This document shows positions 11,631 through 22,931 of a stretch of 64,000 bases of DNA, piece after piece. The stretch spans positions 1,566,493 through 1,630,492 of the forward strand of contig RPFO01000050.1 of NCBI GenBank assembly GCA_009746045.1, read 5' to 3'. Below the pieces are notes generated by a model that saw only the letters and a program-made list of their open reading frames with translations, was not told where the DNA came from and did no database searches. Both the position numbers and the translations under genes were made by a program. Every line of letters begins with the position of its first letter. Positions within the stretch are counted from its first letter, which is position 1. This stretch comes from Mesostigma viride. Its lineage: Eukaryota; Streptophyta; Mesostigmatophyceae; Mesostigmatales; Mesostigmataceae.

Positions 11631-12330
11631 CCCGTATTACATAGGAAGGAGTGACTATGTACTCCACCCTATGTACTCCAAGAGTACATAGTCCGGAGTG
11701 ACTATGTACTCCAAGAGTACATAGTCCGGAGTACATATGATCCGGGATTTCCGAATAGGGGACTGCCGACGCGGTGAGACACGCCCGTATTACATAGGAA
11801 GGAGTGACTATGTACTCCGGACTATGTACTCCAAGAGTACATAGTCCGGAGTGACTATGTACTCCAAGAGTACATAGTCCGGAGTACATATGATCCGGGA
11901 TTTCCGAATAGGGGACTGCCGACGCGGTGAGACACGCCCGTATTACATAGGAAGGAGTGACTATGTACTCCGGACTATGTACTCCAAGAGTACATAGTCC
12001 GGAGTGACTATGTACTCCAAGAGTACATAGTCCGGAGTACATATGATCCGGGATTTCCGAATAGGGGACTGCCGACGCGGTGAGACACGCCCGTATTACA
12101 TAGGAAGGAGTGACTATGTACTCCGGACTATGTACTCCAAGAGTACATAGTCCGGAGTGACTATGTACTCCAAGAGTACATAGTCCGGAGTACATATGAT
12201 CCGGGATTTCCGAATAGGGGACTGCCGACGCGGTGAGACACGCCCTTATTACATAGGAAGGAGTGACTATGTAATCCACACTATGTACTCCAAGAGTACA
12301 TAGTGTGGAGTACATAGTGCCTGAGTCCAA
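11631..12330. repeat. 153-bp minisatellite built from hairpins
   Basis: Units starting cccgtattacatagg (last copy cccttattac) begin at 11631, 11784, 11937, 12090 and 12243, exactly 153 bp apart; the final copy is partial and diverged. Each unit contains paired inverted repeats ACTATGTACTC-caa-GAGTACATAGT that could form perfect 11-bp stems. Because 153 is a multiple of three, one minus-strand frame stays open for 238 codons, which is a consequence of the repeat and not evidence of a protein. Confidence 0.92.
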
Positions 12331-12463
12331 TGCAAGCAGGTATTCTCTGTTGGTTTTTAATAATAATAGTTGGATAAATCTTTATAGGGAGGGGGGGAAG
12401 CTGCCGGCGTAGCTTAACGTTGATCACCGGCTGAGCGGCTGTGTTATTTCGCAGGACACACGG

Positions 12464-12816
12464 GTGTTTTCAACAGGAAAGACGCGAGGTATGGCTCGAA
12501 AGCCCAAGCATAATGGAGCCGCTTCGGCTGGCGGCAGCAAGGGAAAGGGTCCTATGAAGAAAACGCGCCCCAGTGGTCCTCCTGGCAGTAAGGGAAGTGC
12601 GTCGTGTGATCCCAATGACTCATCGATCCCAATGACGCCAGGCGCCAACGTTATTGTGGTGCCAGAGACAACCAGCGGTCACAGCCGGGACGTTCAGACT
12701 TCGGATCCTAACAAAACTATACTTTTAGACGAAGCTTGTCCCAAAAAGAATTGCTGCTGCGCTACTTGCAACGCTGACGTACATGTGAAGATCTGTTTGC
12801 ACGGAATGACAAAAAG
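12464..12816 (+). CDS. Probable first exon of a host or transposon gene
   Basis: About 118 codons, starting MFSTGKTRGMARK, rich in Lys, Gly, Ser and Pro, ending with a Cys cluster (KKNCCCATC then ICLH). The frame runs into a good donor (AAAAG|GTAAAC) at 12816/12817, directly before the (CCTG)n array, which would then lie in the intron. The next exon was not found. Product unknown. Confidence 0.35.
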
Positions 12817-12829
12817 GTAAACACTTAAT

Positions 12830-13011
<182 letters not shown>

Positions 13012-13636
13012 TTACTGACATAGACAGCGGTTTGGTATGCATACAGATGGCCTAAGACTTATCCTGCGATACTATATGATATGTGTTTCCCTGGTACGCT
13101 TGCAGATCCATCCACATTACGATCTCGTGAACCAGCATGTATATATCCCCTGAAGGACTGCTGTGCCAGGAGTCTTTACTACTACTGATCAGCTCATAAT
13201 TATACCCATCAGTGAGCCTGGTCAGCAATTGTACGCTGTGGCATGCTTTCAGTAACCGTTAGCACCATTGCAACCGTTGGCATTTTCATTTCATCATAAG
13301 TGGGGCAACTAATTTCGTGAAATTTGAGGGCTTCATGGTCCGCGGCTCCCCAACGCAACCACATGCAATTTTAGTTGATTAACTGGAGTACTTGTAATAA
13401 TCAACTGTTTCATATCAGGCTTGCTTTGCAATGGTAGTCTCACATAATTGATCGCTGAGTTTATTAATCAATCTGGATGATTATTCTCGTGTCCCCGTTG
13501 GGGGACCACGCAGCACTGAATTCCCCAATTAAGTTATAGTCCAGGCGTCTTCCCAAGACATCAATCAATGAATAAATAATCACTTAATTACACACAGGTC
13601 GTGAGGGTGAGATGAATACAACCCCAACTACGGTCA

Positions 13637-13820
13637 CTGTCTCATGCTCATGCCTGTGCCCTAGCCTTTGTATAGCCATGCTGATCTTCCAGCCCATGCC
13701 AGGCCCTCCTTGAGCTCTGAGAGATCATGCTGGTGCAGGTGCCCTTGGTGCACCTACAGGAGGTGTAGTTTACATCCTACCCTTGCAGGAAGTAGCCAAT
13801 AATGTATTAAAAGCCATATG
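13637..13820. repeat. Two adjoining interspersed repeats
   Basis: About 110 bp from ccctagcctttgtatagcc to ggtgcacctacag is repeated nearly exactly at 15487-15600. It is followed at about 13758-13820 by an inverted copy of the 3' half of the element at 14586-14692 (gtttacatcctac on plus). Confidence 0.6.
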
Positions 13821-14177
13821 AAGTGAGACAGCTATGCCTGGACGCATGGCGATCCAACGCCGTGGAAGGACTAGGGTAGTTGTCTGAGAGGAAAGACGCG
13901 AAGGCCGCGTGGCTATCTCTAGGTAGACCTGCATTGGAAGCCATATGGCCCTTGTCAGGGATATGTGCTACATGTACTCCCTGCATGGCAACAGAGTAAT
14001 GTTCATTCATTAATCTGTCTTGCATATTGCATTAACTGAGACAATGGTGACATGTGTGCGGACCACAATACAACAGTTGGGACATGTCATGCTGGCAAGG
14101 ATGATGCATGAAGAATGTAGCCCTGCGCTTCCTATGCAGAGAGTCACTCTCTGTCATTGAATTGAATTGAATTGAAT

Positions 14178-14285
14178 TGTAACATAACTCCGTTGGGAGT
14201 ATATGTAGCACATAGCCCTTGAGAGGGGGCATATGGCCTATCATACATCCTAAGCTACTTCCTGCAAGGGTGGGGATGTAAACAA
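14178..14285 (+). repeat. Interspersed repeat, copy 2
   Basis: Matches 6732-6840 and 14586-14692 (taacataactccgttggga to ggggatgtaaac). It is preceded by a short (gaatt)n run. No gene is supported between 13821 and 14690. Confidence 0.6.
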
Positions 14286-14585
14286 CACTTGCTCGAGGTG
14301 CACCAAGGCACCTGCACCCTCATGATGTATCGCGCTATGCCCACTTAAGGGGGAGCGTGGCATGCGGGGGAAGATCATCATGGCTATACAAGAGCTATGG
14401 CATGGCGTCTCAGCAGAGAGTTACTCCCTGCATGGGCACTGCATAATTAAATAAAGCTAGGCATCATCTGGAGGGTGGCTCATCATAGGCACACATGTAC
14501 ATGACTAAAAAGGCTAGGCCTAGGCTGGTATAGTGCCTGTAGTAGGCGGGCATGTACACTCTCTGTCATGTTCCTCATTAATTAA

Positions 14586-14692
14586 TTCACTACATGACTC
14601 CATTGTGAGTACATGTGGCACATATCCCTGAAGCTGTGCATATGGCCTTTAATACATTCTGGGCTACTTCCTTGCGAGGGTAGGATGTAATG
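14586..14692 (+). repeat. Interspersed repeat, copy 3
   Basis: Third direct copy, more diverged (actacatgactccattgtg to gggtaggatgtaa), ending next to the large microsatellite. Confidence 0.5.
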
Positions 14693-14728
14693 TCAGTTAA
14701 CTACACCTGCTCCAGGTGCATGAAGTGC

Positions 14729-15333
<605 letters not shown>

Positions 15334-15486
15334 TGTACTCCCACAGTTATGTTCCTAATTTATTAATTAATTAATGTGTCTTGCATATTGCATTAACTGA
15401 GACAATGGTGACATGTGTGCATTATCAGGATGATGCATTATCAGAATTTAGCCCAGCGCTGCGAATGCAGAGAGTCACTCTCTGAT

Positions 15487-15600
15487 GAGAAGCCATGCCC
15501 TAGCCTTTGTATAGCCATGCTGATTTTCCACCCCATGCCAGGCCCCCCTTGAGCTCTGAGAGATCATGCTGGTGCAGGTGCCCTTGGTGCACCTACAGCT
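15487..15600 (+). repeat. Second copy of the 110-bp interspersed repeat
   Basis: Near-identical to about 13637-13750 (cctagcctttgtatagccatg to ggtgcacctacag). Confidence 0.6.
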
Positions 15601-15648
15601 GTAGAGCAGGCTGCGTGGAAAGTGGGTGGGGCGTCTCGTGGGATAACC

Positions 15649-16291
15649 TCAGCTAGGTATAACCTGGTATCCCGCAGCCACGATGTGGTAGCCCCATTGC
15701 TCGAGGTATGTGGTCACGTTTCCCACGGGCCGCACCCTTGCCAGGGGCTCTCCGTTGTTGCCCTCCGCCGCTATCCCGTCGTGCTCATTCCACTTTTCCA
15801 CACCCCCCGCACCACTAGCGGGTAGCAGCGCCGTGAAATGTTTGTAACTATGAAACCGGATGAGCGCCCATAGGTGCAATGTGACTGTGCACATGTTGCC
15901 ATCCGCCATCAACTGCACCCCCTCCACTATCACTGGCACATCCCCTCCCTTGTACTTCCTGCATGGCAGGTGTTTCCAGTTGTGGAGGTTGCAGAAGGCC
16001 AGGAATGCGGGTGGGACGTCGAATAGGAACGTGCGCGTGTGGAAGCACAGTGGTTCAGGATACTGCTCACCTTCCGTGGCGTGCTTACGATGTGCCCACA
16101 GCGATGACTGGCACGCTTTTTTGATGCGGTCGGTGACGGACAGCGGCGTGGGGTGAGCTTCTTCGCGATACGAGAGGTCGAGAAGCGCAAAAGCAGGCTC
16201 CTCGGTGACGCGGGGGGGCTTGCACATCCAGTTGCCCTCTTTGATGCCAATAAATTTGACATGGTCTACGGCTTCGCAAGGTAACCCCCTA
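15649..16291 (-). CDS. Unrecognised ORF, probably an internal or last exon
   Basis: About 210 codons ending at 15649. From the only good ATG (16227) it gives 192 aa, but the frame stays open upstream past 16280 without an ATG and is preceded by an AG (ATAG) that could be an acceptor. It has RTFLFDVPPAFLAFCNLHNW and a basic, aromatic middle. No family is recognised. It is the rightmost host-like ORF. The stretch 16292-16569 holds no supported gene. Confidence 0.35.
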
Positions 16292-16569
16292 TTTACTGCT
16301 TGTTTTGCTATTTAAATTGAATAGGCAATGGATATATGTTGTTAATTGATTGATTATTGAATAGGACACCATACTGCTTTATTGTAGGGCCACGGATAGC
16401 CCTTTATTCTTCTGGTCGGCTGTTGCCGGTCCCATTCCTTCTCCTTAGCCTTATTGTTCAGGGGTGGCTGTTAGGAGGTAAAAAGTTCCCATCCCCTGAA
16501 GTGGGAAAGTGAGAGCTCTGCCTGCGTTGTTGCCCTCTTTATTGCGCGCGTGCAGATGGCCAGGGTCGA

Positions 16570-17609
16570 CTAGTATCGCATGGCCTTCTTGAGGATGTCG
16601 CGGCACTCGTCGATCACGTCTTGCACGACTTTGCGCGGGTCGTCCCCGTCGTCCAGGTCCCTCTTGCGCTTGATGCCGACGTCCATGAACTGGTTGGCCA
16701 CGTCGACGTATCTGTCCAGCAGCTCCTGCCTGCGCTCCTGGTAGGCGGCCTTCCACTTGGCGGCCTCGGCCTCGAACCTGTCCCTCTCCTCGGCTCTAGG
16801 TTGAACTTGTCCTTGTCGGCCTTCCGCTCGGTGGCCAGCTCGTCCTGGAAGTGCTGCTTGGCCTGGAACTTGAGCTCCTTGTGGATGGCGGTGACCTGGG
16901 CCTGCGCGTCCTCCACCTTGGCGGCGTGCTCCTTGTTGGCCTGCACCAGCTCCTTTTGAAGCTTTGCTGCCTCCGCTCTCTCCTTCTCCGATACCGTGAC
17001 CTTTTCCGCCAGGTCCTTCAACATGGCCACCTGCAGGTTGTGGTGCTGGTGGATGAGGGCCAGCTGCCTCTCCTGGTGCTCCGAGACCACCGCGAGCAGG
17101 CGGTTCTCCATCTCCTCGTCGCGAGCCTTGCCGTTCTCCACGTCCTGGGCGTAGATGCCCAGTGCCAGCTCGGCCACCTTGAGGGAGTCGCCAGCGAACA
17201 GCTCGCTGGCCACCTTCATGGCCACCACAGCAAAGGCGGTGGAGCGCTGGGCCGCCAGGGCAAAGATGAAGACCTTTGGCGCGTATATGCCAGCAGTTGC
17301 CCCACGACCGGGCACTTCTTTAAGGGTGCAATCCACCCCCTGCGATTCCAGCAAAGATCTAAGGTCGCGTGCAACGGCAGTCGACATCACACGCTCGACT
17401 TGCTGTTTCTCGGACTTGCCCAGCTTGAGAAATTTACTAAGGTTACCGTGACCCGTTTCTTTGTTGAATGGGATCAATCCCTCACACCCCTTAAACGTAC
17501 GGAACTCGTATTCATCAGCAAAATCCTTGCAATCCTGTGGCAGCTCATCAAAGGGCACAAGGCCAAAGTAGTCTTGGCGCAGGGAGGGGGAGTTGCTAAT
17601 GAGAGCCAT
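16570..17609 (-). CDS. Coiled-coil protein, Bro/MSV199-like in layout, frameshifted
   Basis: An N-terminal globular half (about 1-150) is followed by a long charged coiled coil (ENRLLAVVSEHQERQ, KERAEAAKLQKEL). The layout recalls viral Bro/MSV199-type proteins, but no family match is certain. The frame is lost near 16797; an adjacent frame then continues in the same acidic/basic heptad style to a stop at 16570-16572, so the true C terminus is about 75 residues longer than the uninterrupted frame implies. The first 100 codons are less GC-rich than the rest. It is the first gene of viral type when entering from the left. Confidence 0.55.
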
Positions 17610-17639
17610 GGTCGTGGTATACCATATGCCAAGAAAGTT

Positions 17640-18600
17640 TCTGGCGCTCTGTAAGCGCGCATTGTCGCGTGCTGAGACAAGTCAGCACCAGTGCTAACTT
17701 AATTCTGGCATAATTACACATTTTGTGTAGTTAGCAACTGGCTATGTGACAACCTCGTGACAAGCACTAGCTAAGTTGACATAAATGGCAACTTAATTCT
17801 TGCGTCGCCCATTGCACTATTGACAACCGCGTATCAAGCACTGACTAACTTAACAAAATGTGCAGTTAATTCTTGCATTCCTCATTTGCGCGAGCCCATT
17901 TGCTGTCGTTGCTCGCGGCTCGCGGTCCGGCGCGGTCGTCAGGGTGGGCGGAGATAATTTACCGCGCTCGATAGGCGAGCGGGCCGGGTGGCGGTGGACC
18001 GGCTCGGGCGAACTGGGTCCACCGCGGGCGCGGGTGCGCGAGGGAGGGGGCGCGGCGGGGCCGGGAGGGGGGTCGACGGTTAGAACTCGGTCCCGAAGTC
18101 CGTCCACCGTGGGGGGGCGGGAAAGGGCCGCGAGGGGGTGACGACTTCACTCGCGGGGCGGGAGGGCCGGGAGGGGGGGTGACGGTGGACGCAGTTCGAT
18201 GGACGCAGTTGAAATTTTTTTTTGGAGGGGAGGGTTTTTTTGAAAGGGGTATACGGGTGGGTGTATGCATCATGGGGTGATGATCATGGGGTCATCATCA
18301 CGGGGTGACGGAAGGGATGGCTTTTCATTCCCCATAACTTTTATGCTCTTGAAAAAAAAAAAGAAAAAAAGAACTGGGTCCATCGAACTGCGTCCACTTC
18401 GACTGTCGAGAACCCCGTCTGGGAGGGTCTTTTATTCCGCGGGGCCGCGAGAGGGTCGTTTGGTCGTGCGACGGTGGACGCAGTTCGGTCCGGCGATGAC
18501 GCGCGGGTCGGGTTTCTCGCGGGGTGACCGGCACCGGGAAGGGGGGCGGGTGGACCGCGTTCGAGGGAAAGGGTTTTTTTTTTTATCTTTGCATGAGGCA
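17640..18600. other. Non-coding junction region with short repeats
   Basis: 17640-17880 is AT-rich with two related blocks (gcactagctaagttgac and gcactgactaacttaac) about 90 bp apart. 17880-18600 is extremely G-rich and contains the motif TGGACGCAGTTC at 18186-18210 (twice) and 18475-18486, inverted at about 18384-18397, plus the small repeats catggggtgatgatcatgggg (18271 onward) and long A runs. No gene is supported. This may mark an old viral genome end or an integration scar. Confidence 0.5.
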
Positions 18601-18605
18601 ACAAT

Positions 18606-19175
18606 ATGAAGTGCTCGATAAAAACGCGCAAGGGTCTACCATGCCGTAACGATGCCCAAATGGGTAGGAAGACGTGCACTCGCCACTCTCGTAGTCGAAA
18701 GAAGCACCGAGTGCGTGCTACTGACGCAAACGCGTCTTCCCCGCGGTCGGGGGCCATACCTAACGAAGAGCTACTCCTCGAACATTTCAGAAACGTGCGC
18801 CTCACAGATCCCCAACCATCGCAGTCCACGGGTGGTAAAAGGTCTCGTACCGATCTAGACGAGGATTCCCTGCTCGAGAGTTTGAAGACAATGCGTCTCC
18901 AAGACCCCTATCTGCACAATCTGGAGAGACAGATAAGTAAGGCACAATCGGACATAAAAGAAACCAAACAATATTACGATACCTTGTACGCCAATAATAA
19001 GTACACCAATCCAGAAGTCAATGAGTTGCTGAATGCAACATACAAAGTCGATAGAATATTACACGACACGTGGAGAAAATACTTGGGTTTTGATAAGGAC
19101 CTTGAAAGATATCGGGCTGAGATCAGAGCTAAAAATGCCAATGGACAAACCGCATCCAAGCGACAGCGCTCATAA
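18606..19175 (+). CDS. Cys/His-module protein with helical C terminus
   Basis: 189 aa. The N terminus has C3-x9-C13-x10-C24-x2-H27 (MKCSIKTRKGLPC, then CTRH), a compact likely zinc-binding module shared by six proteins in this window. The remainder is charged and helical, with two related segments LLLEHFRNVRLTDP and LLESLKTMRLQDP. It ends in a basic, nuclear-localisation-like tail (SKRQRS). It is preceded by a run of T and an A-rich leader. Function unknown; nucleic-acid or protein binding is inferred from the module. Confidence 0.7.
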   Translation: MKCSIKTRKGLPCRNDAQMGRKTCTRHSRSRKKHRVRATDANASSPRSGAIPNEELLLEHFRNVRLTDPQPSQSTGGKRSRTDLDEDSLLESLKTMRLQDPYLHNLERQISKAQSDIKETKQYYDTLYANNKYTNPEVNELLNATYKVDRILHDTWRKYLGFDKDLERYRAEIRAKNANGQTASKRQRS

Positions 19176-19229
19176 ACATCTGTCTTTTACAGACTCGTGG
19201 TCGTTGACGACACGCAGCTGGATGGTCCT

Positions 19230-20503
19230 CTACACAAACCAGTACTTGAGGATGAGGGGGAAGTGTGCCCCCCAATCCCCCGCGGTGGCCTTGTTGATTG
19301 GCACCATGTTGAAGGCCTCCTTGCCCCTCCTGCTGAGGGTGTTGCGCAGGACCTCGTACCCGCAGTAGTAGATGGTGAACACGGAGCCCGCTTCCCCCCG
19401 AGGTATACCGTAACCTTGGAGGGGCGCTCCCCCACCGGGATGAGTGCGACCTTGGTCGAGGGGTGGTGCAGATCGACATCCGTGAACCCGACGAGCACGA
19501 TGCTGCTGAAGATCTTCTCGCACTTCTCCATGAAAGGCCTGGGTTGGTTGGCCGTCTTATACAGCACCAGCTTGCACCTCGTGCCCTCCGCCAGCCGATC
19601 CTCGAGCAGCTCCGATATCATATCGGACGTGGTGAAGAGACTGGTGGACTCCGGGAAGAAGAACCGGATCCTGCCATGCCCGTTCTCCAACCCGTGAATC
19701 TGGTCCTCCAGGGACCCCTTGTCGCCGCTGCCCAACACGACGTTCCGCGCGCCCCTGATCTCGACGCGGCCCCGGGAGGCAAAGATCCACTGCCGCACCA
19801 GCTCCATGCAGCGGTTGGTCCTTGTCGCGCGAGACCCGGGGTAGTGCCCCAAGTACCCCTGTCTCCGCATGACCGCGAAGAGGGTGCACTTGTACTCGAC
19901 CTTCCACCTGTCGAGATGGATCACGGTGGCGAGAACCGCGTAGTCGAACGCCTTGAACTCGCCGTTCTTGAGGAAGATGGCCGGGTCCAGGACGACGATG
20001 TCGAAAAACGGCCTCCTGAGCAGGAAGCCCTTGACCTCCCTGTAGTCCAGGAACGCGGTCATCACACCCGGCCCGTCCACGATCAGGGGGATGTTGGAGC
20101 TTTCCACGTCCACTCGGCCCGCGCAGGGCTCACCGGCCGGCCCCCTCCAGCTGCCATCCCCCGCGATCTCGTGGTCCTTGTCGAAAACGCAGATCCTGCA
20201 GATGGTGCGATTGTTCATCAACGGCGCCTTGGTATCATGCAGGAGAGCCATGTACCGCGGGTGCACGAGGAGGGTGTCCAGATCCGTCCTCGAAGATGCA
20301 GAGTAAAATGCATTCTTGTAGGCCGGCCACGAATCCTCCCAGATGGTCTTGGAGGTCATCATGAACAGGAGAGAGTCAGCTGGCCCAAGCTGCTGGAACA
20401 GGTGCTCATAGATTACATTTCTCTGGAAGCCCTCCAGCCTCACTAACTCTCCCATGGGGTGGGGCAACATGCCAGCCACCTTCTTGGAGTTGGCTGACCT
20501 CAT
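19230..20503 (-). CDS. Hypothetical protein with weak F-box-like start, frameshifted
   Basis: About 425 aa. Residues 15-60 (LEGFQRNVIYEHLFQQLG, then a SKTIWEDSW segment) weakly resemble an F-box, which would fit an SCF ubiquitin-ligase adaptor, but the rest matches nothing I know. The frame breaks at a C6 run (19394-19399). The adjacent frame then gives a natural C terminus ending in LILKYWFV at 19230. Confidence 0.5.
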
Positions 20504-20522
20504 TTACTGTACGGCGCAGGCG

Positions 20523-20790
20523 GCGAATAACTCGAAAAGGAGGTGCTGGCCAGCTCCAGACACCTAAAGCCTTTCACAGGCTGCAAGAACCGGCGCAACC
20601 GGCGAATAACTCGAAAAGGAGGTGCTGGCCAGCTCCAGACACCTAAAGCCTTTCACAGGCTGCAAGAACCGGCGCAACCGGCGAATAACTCGAAAAGGAG
20701 GTGCTGGCCAGCTCCAGACACCTAAAGCCTTTCACAGGCTGCAAGAACGGCGCAACCGGCGAATAACTCGAAAAGCAGGTGCTGGCCAAG
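20523..20790. repeat. 79-bp tandem repeat, about 3.4 copies
   Basis: The block gcgaataactcgaaaa recurs at 20523, 20602, 20681 and 20759 (steps 79, 79, 78). A degenerate relative lies near 20827. It is non-coding, upstream of the F-box-like gene. Confidence 0.85.
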
Positions 20791-21069
20791 TAACAAAACC
20801 AAGCCCTGTTCAAAACTACAAGTTTCGGCGCAGGCGGCCAATAGTTCGAAACCTTTCTAGCATGTGCAGCTCATTGAGACCTTGTGCAGGCCATGGATGC
20901 CTTGGTCCATTCATTAAATTATTCCATCTTGTCATTGCACCAAAGTGCCAATGACTGGCGCCGGCACAAAGCGCCAATTGGCGCCGGTACCGTCGAACGC
21001 CGGCATAAGATCCGGCGTAGAGCGTGAATTGGCCCGGTACTGCCGGATGCCAGCATAAGACCCGGCAAA

Positions 21070-21265
21070 GAGCCGCTTGTACTACTCCAGAACCACTTGT
21101 ACTACCCCAGAGCCACTTGTACTACCCCAGAGCCGCTTGTACTACCCCAGAGCCGCTTGTACTACCCCAGAGCCACTTGTACTACCCCGGAGCCACTTGT
21201 ACTACCCCGGAGCCACTTGTACTACCCCGGAGCCACTTGTACTACCCCGGAGCCGCTTGTACTAC
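21070..21265. repeat. 20-bp tandem repeat, about 9.5 copies
   Basis: The unit CTTGTACTACCCC(A/G)GAGCC(A/G) steps every 20 bp from 21076 to the stop codon of the next gene. With two related palindromic blocks (gcgccggcacaaagcgcc) just before it, 20790-21265 is wholly repeat DNA. Confidence 0.9.
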
Positions 21266-22701
21266 CTGGAAGTGGCCAGTTTGCGCTTTTTGTTTCTCTT
21301 TGTATTCGCGTGCCGGATCGCAGCGGCCGAACCGTCGACGTAGATCTCCGTGACCCACTTTCTCGGGAACAGCTTGTCCCCCCCCGACTTGCGCGTGATC
21401 ATCGCGTCCCAGCAGACCTCGCTTTTCAACGCCCTCCCTTTCGTGAAAGTGGGGACCCCCGCGATGATGTGACGCAGACGGTGCGACTTGATGAGGTAGT
21501 CCGTGCCTGGCGGCAGAAGGATTTCTGCTTGCTCGCCCCCCGCGATCGGCCACATGGCCAGCGCCGGCGTCCCGGGCATGATATGGATGACCTTGAGACA
21601 GCAATCCTCTGTGCTGCGCCCCCACCCGGCGCTCATGTACCTGTTGAACAAAAAATTGATGGCCACCGCCGGATCGACGGATACGGAGATCGGGAACGTG
21701 TTTTTGTACACGTCTCTGCGCCCCCTGGCGGGCATGTAGTAGTCCTCCGTCACGCCCCTGTACACGATCATTTCCCTGTTGATCACGGGCGCCTCCTGCA
21801 GAATCGCGAACATCTCCCGCGCGTACTCCTTCAGCACGTGCTCTCGGATGAAGGTCAGATGCAGGTACTTGCACGCCCACTTGGAGAGCAGGAAGATGAT
21901 GTCCATGAGTCGCTCGTCCAACTTCGCGATCATCGCGATCACTTCCTTCCACCCCGCCATATTGACCAGCTCCCCCTTCAGCCTGTTGTCCACGACCAAG
22001 GCGACGTTAGGATCCCCCGATCGCCTCGACAGGTGTGTCACCAGAGCGGCACGCAACTCGGCGATGTCCGCGCGCTTTCGACAGATCTTGCCCTGGTCGA
22101 GCTCTTGAAATGGCACCCCGTCCACGCCGTGCCGGGCCAGCCACACCACGCCGGGCCACACGCGGGACTTCACCTCGTAGAAGTGGATCGGGATCGCCGC
22201 TTCCTCGTCCTGCACCTCTATTATCCTGTCCGTTTCGACCACGTTCCATCCCTGGCTGTTCGTGTATTTGTATCCGTCCCGCGCGTAGTCGTGCAGAAGG
22301 ATCAGCTGCAGAGGTGACAGCCCGCGCAGGTACTCCAGACAGTCGCCGTACCATTTCATGTCGATGAGGTCGGGTATGTCCCCCCTCACGTACCCGGGCA
22401 TGGTCTGAAACACCGGGTCGAGGAGATCGTGACGAAACGTCTTTATTTCCAGCGTCTCCGACTCCCATTTCGGGGGATACGCCAGGATCATGAACGACCG
22501 ATGATACAACAGCCACCCCAGTCTTGGGAACTCCAGCTGGCTGACCCCGGTCTCGAACACGGGCACGCGGTCGTACGACGCGTTTCCTTCGGCCTCGCAG
22601 AACCGCCTGTGCGCTTGGTCCGCGTATCTCGAGTCGCGCTCCTCCCTCAGCCTGTTGAACTTGTCTATCCACCTCTTCTTCGCCTTTTCGGTCAGAGCCA
22701 T
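21262..22701 (-). CDS. Predicted mono-ADP-ribosyltransferase
   Basis: 479 aa from ATG 22701; a start 14 codons upstream is possible, but the TATATA box at 22708-22714 favours this one. The C-terminal third has the three landmarks of the Arg-Ser-Glu class of NAD-dependent ADP-ribosyltransferases: an Arg strand (IVYRGV, R315), a Ser strand (PISVSV, S339/S341) and an ExxE turn (GEQAEILLPPGT, E390/E393). That class moves ADP-ribose from NAD to proteins. Here E-x-x-E stands where many relatives have E-x-E or Q-x-E. The N-terminal 300 residues are unrecognised and may bind a target. No signal peptide is seen, so action inside the cell is likely. In a virus this suggests modification of host proteins; target unknown. 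Confidence 0.65.
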   Translation of the reverse strand: MALTEKAKKRWIDKFNRLREERDSRYADQAHRRFCEAEGNASYDRVPVFETGVSQLEFPRLGWLLYHRSFMILAYPPKWESETLEIKTFRHDLLDPVFQTMPGYVRGDIPDLIDMKWYGDCLEYLRGLSPLQLILLHDYARDGYKYTNSQGWNVVETDRIIEVQDEEAAIPIHFYEVKSRVWPGVVWLARHGVDGVPFQELDQGKICRKRADIAELRAALVTHLSRRSGDPNVALVVDNRLKGELVNMAGWKEVIAMIAKLDERLMDIIFLLSKWACKYLHLTFIREHVLKEYAREMFAILQEAPVINREMIVYRGVTEDYYMPARGRRDVYKNTFPISVSVDPAVAINFLFNRYMSAGWGRSTEDCCLKVIHIMPGTPALAMWPIAGGEQAEILLPPGTDYLIKSHRLRHIIAGVPTFTKGRALKSEVCWDAMITRKSGGDKLFPRKWVTEIYVDGSAAAIRHANTKRNKKRKLATSR

Positions 22702-22707
22702 CGCGCC

Positions 22708-22714
22708 ATATATA
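22708..22714 (-). promoter_or_regulatory. TATATA-type promoter box
   Basis: ATATATA 7-13 bp upstream of the ADP-ribosyltransferase ATG. Similar boxes precede several other short genes in the viral-type region. Confidence 0.45.
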
Positions 22715-22735
22715 CACGTGACGCAAATTATTATT

Positions 22736-22876
22736 TCACACAACGCGGCGTTTGACGGCGCGCCCCGTGCACGCTTGGTAGGCCCCTAGTCCGAGAACCA
22801 CGGCCAGGTAAACGCCCACCACGGCGACGGTCGCGATCCTGTCTCCCTTGGACACTTTGTTGAGCTTGGAGTCCAT
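22736..22876 (-). CDS. 46-aa single-helix membrane protein
   Basis: It starts MDSKLNKVSKGDR, has one hydrophobic segment (TVAVVGVYLAVVLGLGA) and a basic tail ending KRRVV. It lies upstream of the ADP-ribosyltransferase on the same strand. Typical of small NCLDV virion membrane proteins, though no family is recognised. Confidence 0.55.
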   Translation of the reverse strand: MDSKLNKVSKGDRIATVAVVGVYLAVVLGLGAYQACTGRAVKRRVV

Positions 22877-22931
22877 GATATTTATTGATGGGTTCATAAA
22901 ATAAAACCGCATTTGTAATTCAGCGATATCC

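Noticed and set aside
11614-12330. 238-codon minus-strand ORF of near-identical blocks
   Set aside because: It exists only because the 153-bp repeat is divisible by three and lacks stops.
11486-12330. CRISPR-like array
   Set aside because: Units are contiguous direct repeats without unique spacers, in eukaryotic-type DNA.
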